A DNA stretch of 64,000 bases, taken from Crotophaga sulcirostris (lineage: Eukaryota; Chordata; Aves; Cuculiformes; Crotophagidae). Each line of letters starts with the position of its first letter. Positions within the stretch are counted from its first letter, which is position 1. Made by a program: the position numbers and the translations under genes. Below, piece by piece: positions 1-12,682 of this stretch. Below the pieces are notes generated by a model, which did not search any database, was not told the origin of the DNA, and saw only the letters and a program-made list of their open reading frames with translations. The DNA lies in NCBI GenBank assembly GCA_013397455.1, contig VYZB01000057.1:2098814-2162813 (forward strand), written 5' to 3'.

Positions 1-30
1 AGAGTGTAGTAATGGTTTTCTCTGCCTGTA

Positions 31-76
31 GGTGGACATATCATCCACCCATATGGTGTCCACCTATGGGTGGACA
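31..76. repeat. Cluster of three GGTGGACA motifs with a short hairpin
   Basis: The octamer GGTGGACA occurs at 31-38 and 69-76, and its reverse complement TGTCCACC at 57-64. The last two form a perfect 8-bp inverted repeat around a 4-base loop (TATG). This is seen directly. It could be a small hairpin or a paired binding site. No function is known to me, and short palindromes also occur by chance. Confidence 0.5.
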
Positions 77-3000
77 AATTATCACACATATTTTAAAGGC
101 TCTTCTCTTTGTTTGAGGAAGATGAAAATGAGATCTCCTGCAACACAATATGCACAAAGGAAGTATTCCACAGAGGTGCAAATCAATAAATGATGAATTG
201 CTTTGGGCACATCTCAACCATGCCAACTGTGCTCATCTGATAAGAAGACTTTGCTTTAGGATACATTAGTGAAAGCTGCATGCGCAAAGTGTGTGGGATC
301 CATACAGAAAGGCTGGAGGGAGGCTCGTAATAGAAAGCAAAAATAATTGGGAGACCTGAGAAGTGTTAAAAAATGTTTGCATATGATTAGAATAATAATA
401 ATAAAACCACAAATTTTGATAAGAGATTGCTCACACCTAAGGCTTACTAATTGTTCCAGGGGAGGTGGATTAATGAGTAGAGTGCTGCATAAATGGCCAA
501 AGTTATCAAAAGATGTGGTTTATTTCTGAGCTTCATGTACTGCTAGAATAATACATTCAAAACCATTTGGCAGTCCTGCCCAATATTCTAGAATTCCCAA
601 GCCTAATGGTTTGAAAATTCACTTGCTTCTTCATTACCAAAATCTCCACCCAGTGCCATTAATTTAATCATTTGCTTGCATGTTGCTCAGAGCAGACATT
701 CCCTTATACCTGAATAACAACTTCCTAACTACTCATCTTCAGTTGATGGACAGGCAATAAATAGGTGATTAAACACCCACAGGTCACTGTCTGATTTAGC
801 TAGATTCTAGGTTAAAACATTAGAAGATTGCATTAGCAGTAAGTCTTTACTCTGAGTCACCCTGCAGATGTTTGGAGCAACAGTAGCATCCAGTGGTCAA
901 AATGTTAATTACATTATGTGAGGCCATTGCATGCTGGCAGCATCTTACAACTGCATCTTCCCTTGCAATAAAAATGCAGGTGAGAGCAAGCTTTGAAAAG
1001 TCAGGATTGTGCTTACATTGCACAAAAGTAAACTTACACACAGTAGCACATCAGCCATCCTACAAGGTTGGTGTGTTTTTCCTGCTCATGCCAAGTGAGA
1101 CCTTTAAGTTTGTAAATACTAAGATTGTGACCTTTCTGGCTGAATGGATGTCAGTGCACAGAGATGTCGTGCACCAGGTCATGTTGTAAGGAAAGAGGGA
1201 GGATGTGGGACAGGAGGAAGATGCTGTGGCCTTAGGCTGATGTCTGGGCAATGCAGCCCTGAACCTACAGGATACTGTAGGGTAGTTGCACGGCAGTGCT
1301 GTGATTCATCCCCATCTCTGAGACCTCAGGTACCAGGCACAGCTCAAAGCATCCGAGAAGCTATAGCTCTGTCCTGGAAATGGGATGCCAGCACTGCAGG
1401 AAGGCATAGGTGGAGTTGAATCTAATAGTTAGGGAAGTAGGAGAGGGGCTGTCCTCAGAGGAAGCAGACACCTGGTTCATTGGTGAGGGCACACAGTTTG
1501 GGGGAGGGGGGGTGGGCTGAGGCTGGATGAATCTGCATTCTTCCTCCTCAAATGCTCTTTGTCTTCATCTGGGCTGGAAGGTGAGAAATAGGGTCAAAAT
1601 ATGAGTCCCACACTGAAAGAACAATCCTTGCTTCTGCTTTGTAGACTACAAGAAACAAGGGACCTCAAGTAAAGGCTCTGCATGTGCTGAAGGGCATTAG
1701 GAAAGGAGGTGACTTTCCACTCTCATCCAGGAGAAGAGGCTTCATTAATCACACTGCAAGGGGGGAAGCTGCAAGGTGTTTGGGGGAAGAGATGGATTTA
1801 ATCTTCACAGCAACATAGGTACTAACCAGAGAGCCCTGTCTAGTCAGGAAAACAAGACCTTCAAGACAAGGCGACTAGACCAGGGTGTCAGAAATTTAGC
1901 AAGTGGTAACTACAGTTAGATATCTAGGGCTATTTTTAACCTGGAACTGCAATAAAGGAGAAAAATAATAAAAATAATAATAATGTTTAAAAATAAAAGA
2001 ACAGTTTTTATGAGGTCCAGCATTCACTTCCTTGTGCTTTGTTATCATCATAATGAAGAATCCCAGGAGCAAACCTGGCTGTCGCTTTATAGGTGTATGC
2101 AGAGCTCTGCCTTTTGTGGACAAGAGGCTCTGGTGCCCCCAGCACCAAAAGACATTTTTTGCTGCTCTCCTGTAGTCTTCCAGTGCACCATTGCTCTGTG
2201 ACCCTGAGGCCACAAAACTTGGCAGGGGCAGTTAATGATTCTCTGAGCCCCATGGACGTCTCCCCGCTCCCATACAAACATTAGCCAGCATAGAGTGGAA
2301 CCAGCTGCGTGGGTTGTCTCACTTTCTTTTCCCTCCTCCTTTTCTAACTTTAACAGCAGAAATTTTGCAGATCTCATGCAGAACCATGCTTGCCCAAAGT
2401 GCTGGAGAGAGGAATTCTCCATCGCCACCTTTCCTGATGTGTATGCCTCCTCACAAAAATATTGTGAAATCATCAGATACTGAAGTACATGTGGGGAGAG
2501 CTCTCCCCCAGGGCAGGTATGTTATTTAGGTGCTGGTCTGCTACACATGCCTGTGTGAACGTGCTTTCAAAATTATCACCTTCAGGTTCATACTATCTGA
2601 CATGAAATGGAGCTTCTCCACGAACAACAGTCTTCCACAGAAGAGCTTCTCACTGCTTCCCTGGGAATGCACTGGGAATTTTCTGCCTTGTCTGTACTCA
2701 GTGTGGCAATGATCTCTGTCTTGTGCTGACCACCCGATTGCTCAGTGAGTTCTCAGTGGGATACATGACGCAGATAACTTCACTCCAGTCTTTGGGACAA
2801 ATTGAAGGGCTCTTCCCTCCCCACTCCACCCAACTGCTCAGGTAGGCTATGACATTTTCAAATTGACAGCAGACAGTTTGAAACCACTATGGGCTGTGAT
2901 GTCATTAGGGCAATAAATGCCATTGCTTGTGTCTCAAGAGCTCTAAGGTGTTTTCTCCAAGGAAGAAAGGAGAATGAATGCCACACACATCTGGCAGATG

Positions 3001-6000
3001 TAGCTACAGGAGCACAGGGTCATGTGAACCTCCAACACATGCACCAGTCCTCATTGCGTGGGAACTTAAAGCACCGTAACCTCTTTTGTCTCCTGCACGT
3101 TAACAGAAATTACCTTCCTGCTCTCATCCTGAGGCACCTCGTCCTCTTCTACAGAAAACAATGAAGCCTTCTACTGCCTCACAGAGCAAAACTTGTTTAA
3201 CTTTCCTCTCTGAAGCTGAGACTGAAAGTGTCTGTGAAAGTGAACCATATATGGTAGCTATTAACAAGAAGATTAAGGCAACAGAGCAATACCTGTTATA
3301 ATTGTGCACTGTATCCTGCACAGCACCTGTGAACACAAAGGAAGGAGCTTTGCTATAGCTGGGACATGAAGGCTCAATCACTTTCCGGCGGTTTTGTTGT
3401 CCCTTCTAAAAATCTGGCCATGTGGGACACACAATATGGGATGCATATATCCCATGGCGCATCACATTCAGCTGTGTTATGAACTATCAGTGGGGTCTGC
3501 TGTGCTTTTGGTGCTCCATGAAACACCGAACACTGGGGTATAAGGCCAAGGTAGGGTCGCAATCTGTGCAAAGACTGTCCTGCAAATGCTTTGTGAATCC
3601 TGTGTGGGAAACACAAAGTGTTTACAGAAATATTCCTATACTTAAACAAAATGCAACTTCAGTGTCCCAGAAGTGCACCTACCAAAAGAGCAAATGGCAG
3701 TAAATGTGCAAATACCAGTAACGTACACTGTGGAAACAGAGCAGTTTAAATTAATGGATAAATGTGGGATGATGGAAGTTTGGGAGAGGGCTCGCAGCTG
3801 CACTGGGGACTTTTTCTCTTTCATACTGTGCAGTGATCTCTTGTGCCTGGAGCCACATAGGTCTGAGGGATAACAAGGGTTGGGTCACTTCAGGTTGCTT
3901 AGTTTCCATGGTTACAATGCTAAAAATCATGTCACATCCGATTCTGGAAAGCCATGTCCCAAGGACACTGCACAGATATGCAAGACCCTAGAGGCTAGGA
4001 GTCCTTTTCAGATATTCCTCTCATGTTTCTTGGTATGCTGATATAGGAAAGCACCCTGGCATAAGCATCTGGTATTTAATGGGCTGCATACTAGCTGCCT
4101 ACTTATTGATTCTTGGCAAAGGCTGCATTGATTCTAAGGCTACAGGACTAGAAATCTAATTAGCAAGATAAGCAAGGGAGGTCTAAGAGATCATCTGGGT
4201 AAGAACTGCTTGCAAAGGTATTTTGTGTTTATATTCTGCAACCTTTCTTGTCTATTAGACACCGTATTCTGAACCATGTGCCAGTGATCGTCACACTGCT
4301 GCCTCCTGCTAGTGCGCCCAGCCAAGGGCAGCACGGGCATCTCTCCCAACCTAGCAAAAAGGAAGATACGACCAGCAATGAGAGCACCTTGCTAGAGCAC
4401 TCTCTGAATCTGAAATGCCATTTTATCTCCCCTGTGGCTGTGATCAGATTCCTTGTCCAATCATCAGTCCTGTTTTGCGAGCAGTTGCAGAGCCAGAGGG
4501 GTTTGTGGCTTTGCTTTGCAATGTGCTCCTTGTGCTTTGCTTGTCACCAAAATAAGGCCAGCAGTAAATTTAATACTTGTAGGAAAGACTCTGCTATCAA
4601 AAGCTTCTTAGCACAATAATATTTTAACAGCAGGAAAAATGAATTCCTAAGATCTGTGAAGGTAGTAAATTAACCCAAGCTTCCTACACTGATTTCCTAC
4701 AGTAATTCCCAGCCCAACCAAATAGCACAATTCACAGCTCTTTTGTCTGTAAACACATTGCAAGGTCATTGGAGTAGAATAAGGTGGGGGTGTTCAGGCT
4801 GATTTGTTTAGTGTTTCCCAGCTGTTCCCATCCTCCCTTCTGTCCTTGAACTTCTCAGCTATGTCTGAAATAAAGTGTGATTTCACTCTGGGGTCTCATG
4901 CCAAAATCCTGTTGCAAGGCAGCAAGGGCTAGTTTTGTCTTGCAACGCACCTGCAAGCCATTTTCAAGACGTCCTAGGCTTTTGCAGATGTAACCAGAAT
5001 AGTCTGTGAGTGCAAAGTGATGCAGGAAAACACTTGCAGTCAAACCAAACATTGTGGTTTATAGGTGCCAGAGAAATGTTTTCACTTTCTCCAAAGTAAA
5101 ATTATTCCCAAACTGAATAGCAATAAAATCTCTTCCCAGGTTTTCAATTCCACTGATGTCAAGATACCTAGACTGTTTGAACATATCTCTGCCTCTGAAA
5201 TGCCCAAGTCTTTGGCCCATGTAAAGTGCACACAAAGATAAGCCCCAGGCCTGCAGGTGGAGCAGTGGAGTCATTGCAAAATAGCATTAGACCCTCCTAA
5301 TATTTTCAAATTCCTGCTTATCGAAAATACAGCTGCAAAATAGAGCTCCTCGAAATGGGAGGGCAGCTGCACTTTGTTGAGAAATACAGTACAATTAATA
5401 CTAAAGAAAGAAGAGAAACACTAGCTGCAAATATTCAAAATACTTTCCTGAGATAAATCCTTTATCTAAAACCCTTGAAAGTAACATTTTATTTCTCTAG
5501 AGTTTAAAATTGTCACTAATGTAGTCATGGTAATGTAACATGAAGGTTTTGTTGCTGCTTGTGATTCAAAACAATGTCTAGTTGTTTGAAATCTTTGTAC
5601 CAGTCCAGGATTTATAATGCTTGTAAAGCTGGTTTAATTAGACTGGCAGAAGGTCAAGGTCTTGCTTTTAGGACTAACATTTGACTGTTGTCCTACACAA
5701 AGACGTTCCTCCAAGAAAGAAGACTGTAGCACTAACTAAGGCTTCTTGGGTTTGCTTTTATGAGGAGATACTTTGTGACTGCATGTTCTGTTAAATGTAC
5801 CTCGAAGGATTTCATACACTTCTATTTTCCAGGTCATCTGTTCCACGGGGAAGAGAAATTAATGTGGCAGGGGTCTTATGGCAGAGGCTGATCTAATCAT
5901 GGTTGATGCAGAAAATAAAAGCAGAAACCACTTTCTCTTACAAAACAACAACAACAAAAATAATCAGGAGGCACGAAAGAAAACAATTGAAATACTGGAC

Positions 6001-7078
6001 AGTTCTTCTTAGCACCATAGAGCTCCTTGTCACAAGACGTTAGACATCTGCAAAGTTCCTGTAAGTTCAAGCAGAAGCTGGACAAAAAAGAAGAAAAAAC
6101 TGTCAAATATTGTTTAATGAAAATCGTTCCTTACGTCTAAGGTAGTTCCAAGCTGTAAATGGCTGCAGACCAGGTAAGTGTTTGATATAGTATCCCTGTG
6201 TTTTTCCTGGTTTTATATTCTTGCTTAGATATCTGCTATTGTTCAATGTTTTGCTTTTTGTAAAGAAAGGATGGAGACGAGAATCAAAAGGTGAAATCTT
6301 TGAAATGATGGAACTGCAGAGCTTGAACCCAGCATCCTGAACAGTAGCTGTTGCTCCCTGTCAGTGAGCTGTTGAAAACTGCCTGAGGGGTGTACTGGCC
6401 ACTGCTATCAGTTCCTCTTTTTAGGATGCCCAGCCCTAACAACTAAATTCTCTCTCCTCACTTCAATCTACCAAAAAAGGGAATGAGCTGAATCATGGCA
6501 ATGCATAGTAGATGATAAACACTGGGAATTCTTCTATTTCTCTTCTCCTTTTTATTTCCTAATTGACTGAAATTTCCCAATACCCTGAAATATGCAGCTA
6601 TAACTCCCAGTAATTTAAATTCTTTATTTGTGGTTTGTTTTTTCTGGAAGAGATAAAAAGGTTCACCATAATGATCTGCACACTTCCCTCCCCGCCTTGC
6701 TTCTGTGTTCACTGAGACCTGGAGTTGAGAAGGAAGGTAAGTAGGGATGGAATATTTTTATTGAAATGCATAAAGGATATTTTGTCTGTCTCTTTAAAAA
6801 GAGGGGAAGAATTACTCTAACTGCAATTAAAATCTTAATGATTTTAGTACCTTTTAGTAACCTTATGCCCCGTTCAAGACTAGTCCTTGGTTTGTTTTGC
6901 AGGGTAGCCCGATGCTATTCCCAGGAGCAGGAAGCTAGCATGGTCCTCACTGTAGCAGCAGCGCAATTTTGTGTATCTGCATTGCAGAGGTACCCCAAGA
7001 TCAAGCAAGAATGTGCCCTTAATGTACAAAATCTTGATCCTAAGACTAAATTACAAGACAACTGTTTCCTTTTTTCAG
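77..7078. other. Noncoding stretch, no gene recognised
   Basis: About 7 kb of moderately AT-rich DNA. Open frames on both strands are short, mutually overlapping and rich in Cys, Ser, His and Leu, as expected of unselected DNA. Apart from an AAT-rich tract near 1.96 kb I see no transposon remnant, RNA gene or long repeat here. Confidence 0.5.
1961..1984. repeat. AAT-rich microsatellite
   Basis: A short run of AAT and AAAAT units lies in an A-rich stretch. It is a simple-sequence tract with no sign of function. Confidence 0.6.
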
Positions 7079-7191
7079 GCCCTTGGTTTATATAGGTATC
7101 TCCAAAAGCAGAATGTATTCAAATTCAAACTCCCACCTATGGGAGCCAGAACTGGAGATGAGAAGCATCAACTTTCCACCCTCAGTTCAAG
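7079..7191 (+). CDS. Candidate internal exon, unidentified (weak)
   Basis: This 113-bp segment is bounded by an excellent acceptor (a pyrimidine run TGTTTCCTTTTTTCAG ending at 7078) and a good donor (AAG followed by GTAACT at 7192). Two of the three frames stay open through it, one containing LYRYLQKQNVFKFKLPP and the other SHLWEPELEMRSINFPPS, so the sequence does not say which, if either, is coding. No domain is recognisable. It could equally be a noncoding-RNA exon or a chance pairing of splice-like signals. No partner exon with matching phase was found nearby. Confidence 0.15.
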
Positions 7192-9339
7192 GTAACTGTG
7201 CAAAACCCACGGTGTATTTTATCAGACTGGTATTTCAGCTGGTATCTCTCAGCTGCCACAGATGCAGTTGCTCTCCCTTTTCTCCGCAGCTGGTTTGCGA
7301 TGTGCCCAAGGAGCCTCTCCGCCACGGGGGGCCACATGTGCAGAGTATGTTTCCCAGCTTCTCCCCTTGGTGCCGGCAGAGGTTGGAGCCAGCAGACAAG
7401 CAAACTAAAGGCCTAGCTGTCAGAGGAGAGCTATTACTTACTCTCACAGTCTTGCAGAGATGTAACACAGCCCCACCACAGTCTCCGCGGTTTCTCAGGG
7501 ACCCACTCCCCAGCACAGCTCTGGCAGTGCTTAAAATTGCAAGATGTAGCTGAAGGCAGAATTTGGCTCAGGATCTACTTTTGGTCCTGTTCCTTTCCAA
7601 GAATCTAATCTATTACATTAAAACAAACATTTCCTCCTGAAAAAACGAACTGCTATATATTTTCCTTTTGCTCCAAATGTACCATTTAATTACAATAGAA
7701 GAGGGATTTGCAACTCCAGCTAAAGACTGCCCTCCCCGCCCCCAGCAAACACACAAGCAAGTAAATAAAAGAGCTCTTAAGAAGGCTATTTTTGTATGAA
7801 GGACTACTTTTTAACCCAATTTTGAGGTGAAGTTTATGTATAAAGCATCAAAATAGCAAAGCAGAGAATAACAACTATTTTGAGGTTAGCAGTATCGCAC
7901 TTAGAAATTACAATTTTTAACCAAAACGCAGCAGGAGAGAAACTTCAAAGAACCTGATGAAGCCCACCACACAAACCTCTAGACTTTGAAATATCTCCAG
8001 ATCGATAGCTGCATGAGAAGAATATCAGTGTCGTCTGAGAAGTCTGGGATATTTCCAGGTCCACATGTTTTTCCCAAAAGAACAGATGTAGATATAGATA
8101 TTTTTTGCTTTAAGTAACTCTTTCAAGCCAAGAAAATTTGGGTTGCATTTTTGAAATCCTATAGAATGTGTTCCAACATCTAGTGCTTTTTTTAAAGCCC
8201 AGCTTTCAGGAATTATTTGGTTGTGAAGAATTTAAACCTTCACTTTACAATAAGATTTTAAAGAATTCTTCATGTTTGAGATAGCTCAAAAATGGGTAGT
8301 CTCAGCCACTACGGTTAAAAATTTTAAATTCTGTAGTCAGATAAAGACCAAATATCTCCTTTTATCCTGCAAAATTTATGTGTTTGTTTCAGGAGCAATG
8401 AGTTTGGGGGCTTAGCCACAGTTTATTTGAACTTAAAACTAAGGTATTCACCAATTCTGTTTGGAAATGATTTTACGATTTTCTAACAGAGGAACCTATT
8501 CAAAATAATAATAAGAAGCATATTTCATGAAATAATGAAAGAAAACTTATAATTTAAATGTTTGTTAGTCCGTGATATAACTCTTCCAATATGTATTTCT
8601 AAGTATGGAATGATTTTCAAAAATAATAAAATCAATAGCTTTGCCGTTATAGGGAACAATATTTTCCATTTTTTAGGGAACAATATTCTAAGCTTTTTCA
8701 ACAAGCCTTGTTTGGAAAGTATTTTTAGCAGTTTCAGCTCAGTGCTGCACACTACTGACTCAGCAAGGCTTAGTCCTTTTTTCGAAAAATAAACCAAATC
8801 ACCTCTGGCTCCAGTCTCCATTATTTCCTCAAAATGCTTACTGGGAAGAAGTCTTAAAATTATAGCTGTGGGTTCCAGTTAAGTTGTTCTTCTTTAATTG
8901 TTAAGTTAAATTAATTTAATTGTTAAGTTAAATTCAAGTTAAGTTGTTTGCATTGCATGAATAAGACCTTTTGTTTTGTAAAACAGGGAAAAGAAACCCA
9001 AAGGATGATTATACACCCTGGATAATACATGTGGTAGCAGAGGAGGAAGGGAGGAAATTATTTTGTTGCGTTCCAAAATGTTAAGGCAGAATTGGTATGA
9101 TCAACCACAAGATATACCGATAGCAACACAAGCTACTTTAAAGCTTAAAACAATCAGGGCTTTAAAGTGCTGGCCTTTTGTGTGAAAGAGAAACAAGGAG
9201 AATGCAGAACTGAAATACTTTGCTTTGAAATACTTCCAGGAAAGGTGACTCCCTAATTTCGTCTGTTAGAGATAAGAAAGTATTTAGTGAGCTAAGTAAC
9301 TCACCCTTCCCAGGAAAGCTATCACAATGTAGAATTCCC
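7192..9339. other. AT-rich noncoding stretch
   Basis: No gene is recognised. From about 7.6 kb the sequence becomes AT-rich, with short homopolymer runs. The only structured item is a duplicated 20-base unit near 8.9 kb. Open frames here are short and overlap on opposite strands. Confidence 0.5.
8893..8934. repeat. Two-copy perfect tandem of a 20-base AT-rich unit
   Basis: The 20-base unit at 8893-8912 (TTTAATTGTTAAG at its start) is repeated exactly at 8915-8934, giving a period of 22. A partial further copy of AAGTTAAGTTG follows. It is a small local duplication, probably from replication slippage. Confidence 0.8.
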
Positions 9340-10750
9340 ACAGCCGACTCCCCCCCAGACCCAGGAGCAGGGACAGTGGGGCTGGGGATCCTGGGACCCC
9401 ATTCCTGCCCCGACAGGCTCAGCCTGGCCAGGCAGAGAGGGGCTGTGAGCCATCAGGCAGGAGCAGCAAGGAGAGCCCTGCCAGGAGAGAGGGCAGAGGA
9501 GAGAAGAAGGGGAAATGTAGCAAGTTCAAAATGCTGAAATAAATTAAATGGGCAGATATAAGGCAGTGAAGGGGGGCGGGGGAGAGAAATGCACACACCA
9601 GACTGTTGCTGCTCCAGTTCCTTGTTTACTTTTTCTTTCACCTTAGACCCGACAGTTTGCAAAGGTTTGTACAAAGTAATTGCTTTTATTAAAGCACTTG
9701 AAATAACTGGAAGAATAAGCAACGTTGTGCTTCAGAATAATCCCTCTCTTCCCCAGAGATTGCCCCAGTACTACAGCTCCGAGATCGCTACCAATGCAAC
9801 TCCATGTGTCAGTATCTCCCCCATCATCTGCCCTCCCTTCAATTTTTTTCTCTTGCCTCTTGCTAACTCTCATGCCCTGCTTTTGCAGGCCCAGGGAGTT
9901 GCACAGTGCCTGTACCAAAGTTCAGCTAGCCCTGCACCTTGGGACATCTGGAGCAGGGACCAGCCACTGCCTCCAGCCCCACCACAGCCTGAGGGGGAAC
10001 CACCAGCCAACCCATCCAGCTCATCAGGACTGCAAAAAAGGAGTGAAAAATCTGCATCGAAAACAGAAAAATCATTTATAAACCCAGAGAAGATGAATGG
10101 AAAAAAAGCACCAAGGTCCCTAGGGCACCCGCAGTCCTGCCTGGCCCTGTCAGGCCCCCAGGGCTCCCCCCACCTGCCCAGGGCCCAGGAGCCCCTCATT
10201 AGCCCCCAAGGACCATCAGCCACTGCCCACTGCAGCGGGACTGGCCTCTGGCTCCCCACAGTCCTGCTCAGCCATGGGCCCCACTGAGCCATGTCCATGT
10301 CCCAGCCTGTCCCTGACCCCATGGAGGTGCCTGATGCCGAGGGCTGGGGCTGCTCTGGTGCTGCTTGACACCCTGCTCCTGGCTGGGGCACTGGGACAAG
10401 CCCAGCCCAGTGAGCAGATGGACTGTAAAGCCACCCAGTGGGGCAGGAGCTGGCTACTGTGCTCACCAGTTTCCTCTGGGATGTGAGAAAAGCCATCATG
10501 CCAGGGGCCCCAACGTGGCCGAGTCAAGGAGTGGCTTTGGCTCAGTCCTCCAGGACAATCTGAAATGCTCCTGGCTTGTCTCTTCCCCCTTCTCCTGTTG
10601 TTCCTGGAGTTTTTCTTCCTCATTGAACCTCTTGTCCCTCAGATCAAATCTGTCCTCTGGTGAAAACAAAGCTAAAAAGTCTGTCCCTTCTGGATCTGTT
10701 TTTTCTTCATGGACACCAAATTGCATGTTAGCTACAGCAATGGAGCCCTA
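9340..10750. other. GC-rich block with the longest open frame in the window
   Basis: This 1.4-kb block is clearly richer in G and C than its surroundings but contains few CpG pairs, so it is not a classical CpG island. A plus-strand frame at 9589-10287 is open for 232 codons, with a proline- and serine-rich middle (PPAPPQPEGEPPANPSSSSG). A minus-strand frame at 9870-10499 is open for 209 codons over the same DNA. Opposed long frames are what GC-rich composition produces, because stop codons are AT-rich. No family is recognisable in either. It may be a lineage-specific repeat, a promoter-proximal region or a relic of unknown type. Confidence 0.35.
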
Positions 10751-12494
10751 GATGGGTTTCACACTTTTCCCCCTTATCAAGTCCTAAGGAATGCTTGTTC
10801 CCATTGTTAACCACCCTAAAGGCCATCCCAAAGGACGTTTTAATATTCTTTGTGGCTTGGAAGAAATTATAGGAGATTTTGTTCAAATGAAAGTGCTAGT
10901 GAATACTTCAGATTATCCACTCTAGCTGCCTTTTCTTTTCTCATAGAGTTTTTAATAACAAGTTAAAGGTTTACTATGACAGTTGCCACCCTAGGAATAA
11001 GTGAGTTCTCTGCTCTGTGTTGTCAATCCCCAATTAATACTTTCAGTCAAAGCAGGGTCATGTTTCCACGTTGGACGCTGTGGCCCATTTGTCCCATCAC
11101 AGTTGAGCCAGCAGAGCACACCCGAGAGATTCAGGAAGTACCGCGCTGAAATCTGACAGAGGATGAAACAGCAAGGATACCTGAGAGAGCACAAATCCCT
11201 TCCCAAATGTGGGTCTGGACATCTCAGAAGATATTGCTAAATGAACGCAAGAAGAACACTGCTCCTTTCTATCTTTTCTCCCTCTCCTAAATTGTTCCCC
11301 TCTTTCATCAGCAGTATCTCTTTTCTAAATATTTTTCTTTTTTAAGAACAGTTTTTCCTTGGGAATTCTTTTTTCTAAAACCACAGTGTTATTTCTTTAA
11401 GAATAAAAAGCCCATAGCTTGTCTGGGCAGGATTAGTAAAGATGCAGCTGAAATTATCGAAAGTGCTATTTCATCAGTACAGCTAATATCAGTTTCCCTA
11501 TTCAACTATACTACAAGATAACTTTTGTTACCCTTGTGCAAGTCCACACAGAGTTTTGGTGGATGCAAGTATGTAAATTAATATGTACTTTGGGTCTGTT
11601 CTTGCTTTACACTTTCAACCATAGCTATGCCAACACAGTGCTGCTGATCAGCCCCTACTCATATGTTTAACATAGCCTTGCTGCTCTATCCCTTAATGAT
11701 TTTTTAAAAAAAAATTCTCTTTCCCTGGAGCACACAGCGCCTGGCTTTCTAGCCTTCATTGCAGTGTTAAGTGAGGCCCTTTCCTGTCCACGTCCATGTG
11801 CTCTAAGAGTAAACTTTTGCAAAATTTAAAGCAGAGGTCTCAAAGAACAGATCACAGCCTCCTCCCCAGCTCTAATTAACCCCTGGAGTACATCACATCC
11901 TGTGCAATTAGGAGATGATACAACTGAAGACCACACCTGGTGAGCACAAAGGAGCCTCAGTTAAAATTGAATGACAAATGGAAAGGTGATGGGTGTCTTT
12001 TATGATATTCAGCACTGGGGGGAATGTGGTCAACTCTGCCAGTGGGTTTTCCAGCTATATCCTTAGGACTAACTCAAATTCTTTTCCCTTGTATATCTGT
12101 AAATGGGGTCTATTCTTGAGGCATTATATGAATTCCCTTTTGGGCGCGAGCTCCAACTCTACAGCAAACAACAAGGTGTAACGTAAACATAGTCTTAATC
12201 AGGCCTGCTGCCCAGCTTTCTCAGCAACTTGGTTGTATGTGGTTTCACCCCATAGGAGATGTGTCAACTTAGCTGAAGCTTCACCATACTCTTTTGTGGG
12301 CAGCTCTGTTAGTTTCTAGCTCTACATGCTGTCAAGCACATTTCTATCTGCTTTTCTCTTCCCATCTCCCTGTGCTTCATTTCAAAGTTGATGCTTCTAG
12401 ACAGAGAAGCCTTGAAAAGGATGAATCCAGAGGAGCAAGCGCCCTGCGGAAATCAGAGGCGAAGGTTAAAGAAAAGATAAGCTATAGTCCATAC
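10751..12494. other. Noncoding stretch, nothing recognised
   Basis: I see no gene, repeat family or RNA gene here. A short A-run lies near 11.7 kb. Composition is typical of the rest of the window. Confidence 0.45.
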
Positions 12495-12682
12495 CTTGTT
12501 AAGCCATCGTGATTCAGGTTTTTAAAAGAATGGTTTTGATGTGGGATGTAGTTTAAAGGTTGACTTGCTAGGCCATAGGGCTTCCAAGCAACAAGAGGTA
12601 TAGTTGGATTTGAGCTGTATGTGCCATGAGAACCGCCCCACCACTTCCAGTTTTCTAAAGCAGGATAAATCCTCTCAGAAGT
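12495..12682 (-). CDS. Candidate internal exon, tryptophan-rich, unidentified
   Basis: Read on the minus strand, this 188-bp segment is open throughout (phase 0 in, phase 2 out). It sits between a usable acceptor (AATACAG ending at 12683) and a good donor (AACAAG followed by GTATGG at 12494). The translation is rich in Trp, Tyr, Asn and Pro, with ALENWKWWGG and PLVAWKPYG as notable stretches, and low in Cys. That differs from most noise frames nearby. The pyrimidine tract before the acceptor is poor. I do not recognise the protein and found no phase-matched neighbouring exon, so chance remains a real alternative. Confidence 0.22.

Noticed and set aside
3904..3917. GTTTCCATGGTTAC palindrome as a possible RFX X-box
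   Set aside because: The second half does not fit the X-box consensus and no ciliary gene start is visible nearby.
4855..5274. Two minus-strand open frames in the same phase separated by one stop, suggesting a processed pseudogene
   Set aside because: I recognise no parent protein, there is no poly-A tail or target duplication, and one stop in about 139 codons is not rare enough across 64 kb.
9589..10287. 232-codon plus-strand open frame as a real gene
   Set aside because: It lies in a GC-rich block where a 209-codon minus frame also stays open. There is no domain, no supporting promoter or splice evidence, and composition explains the length.
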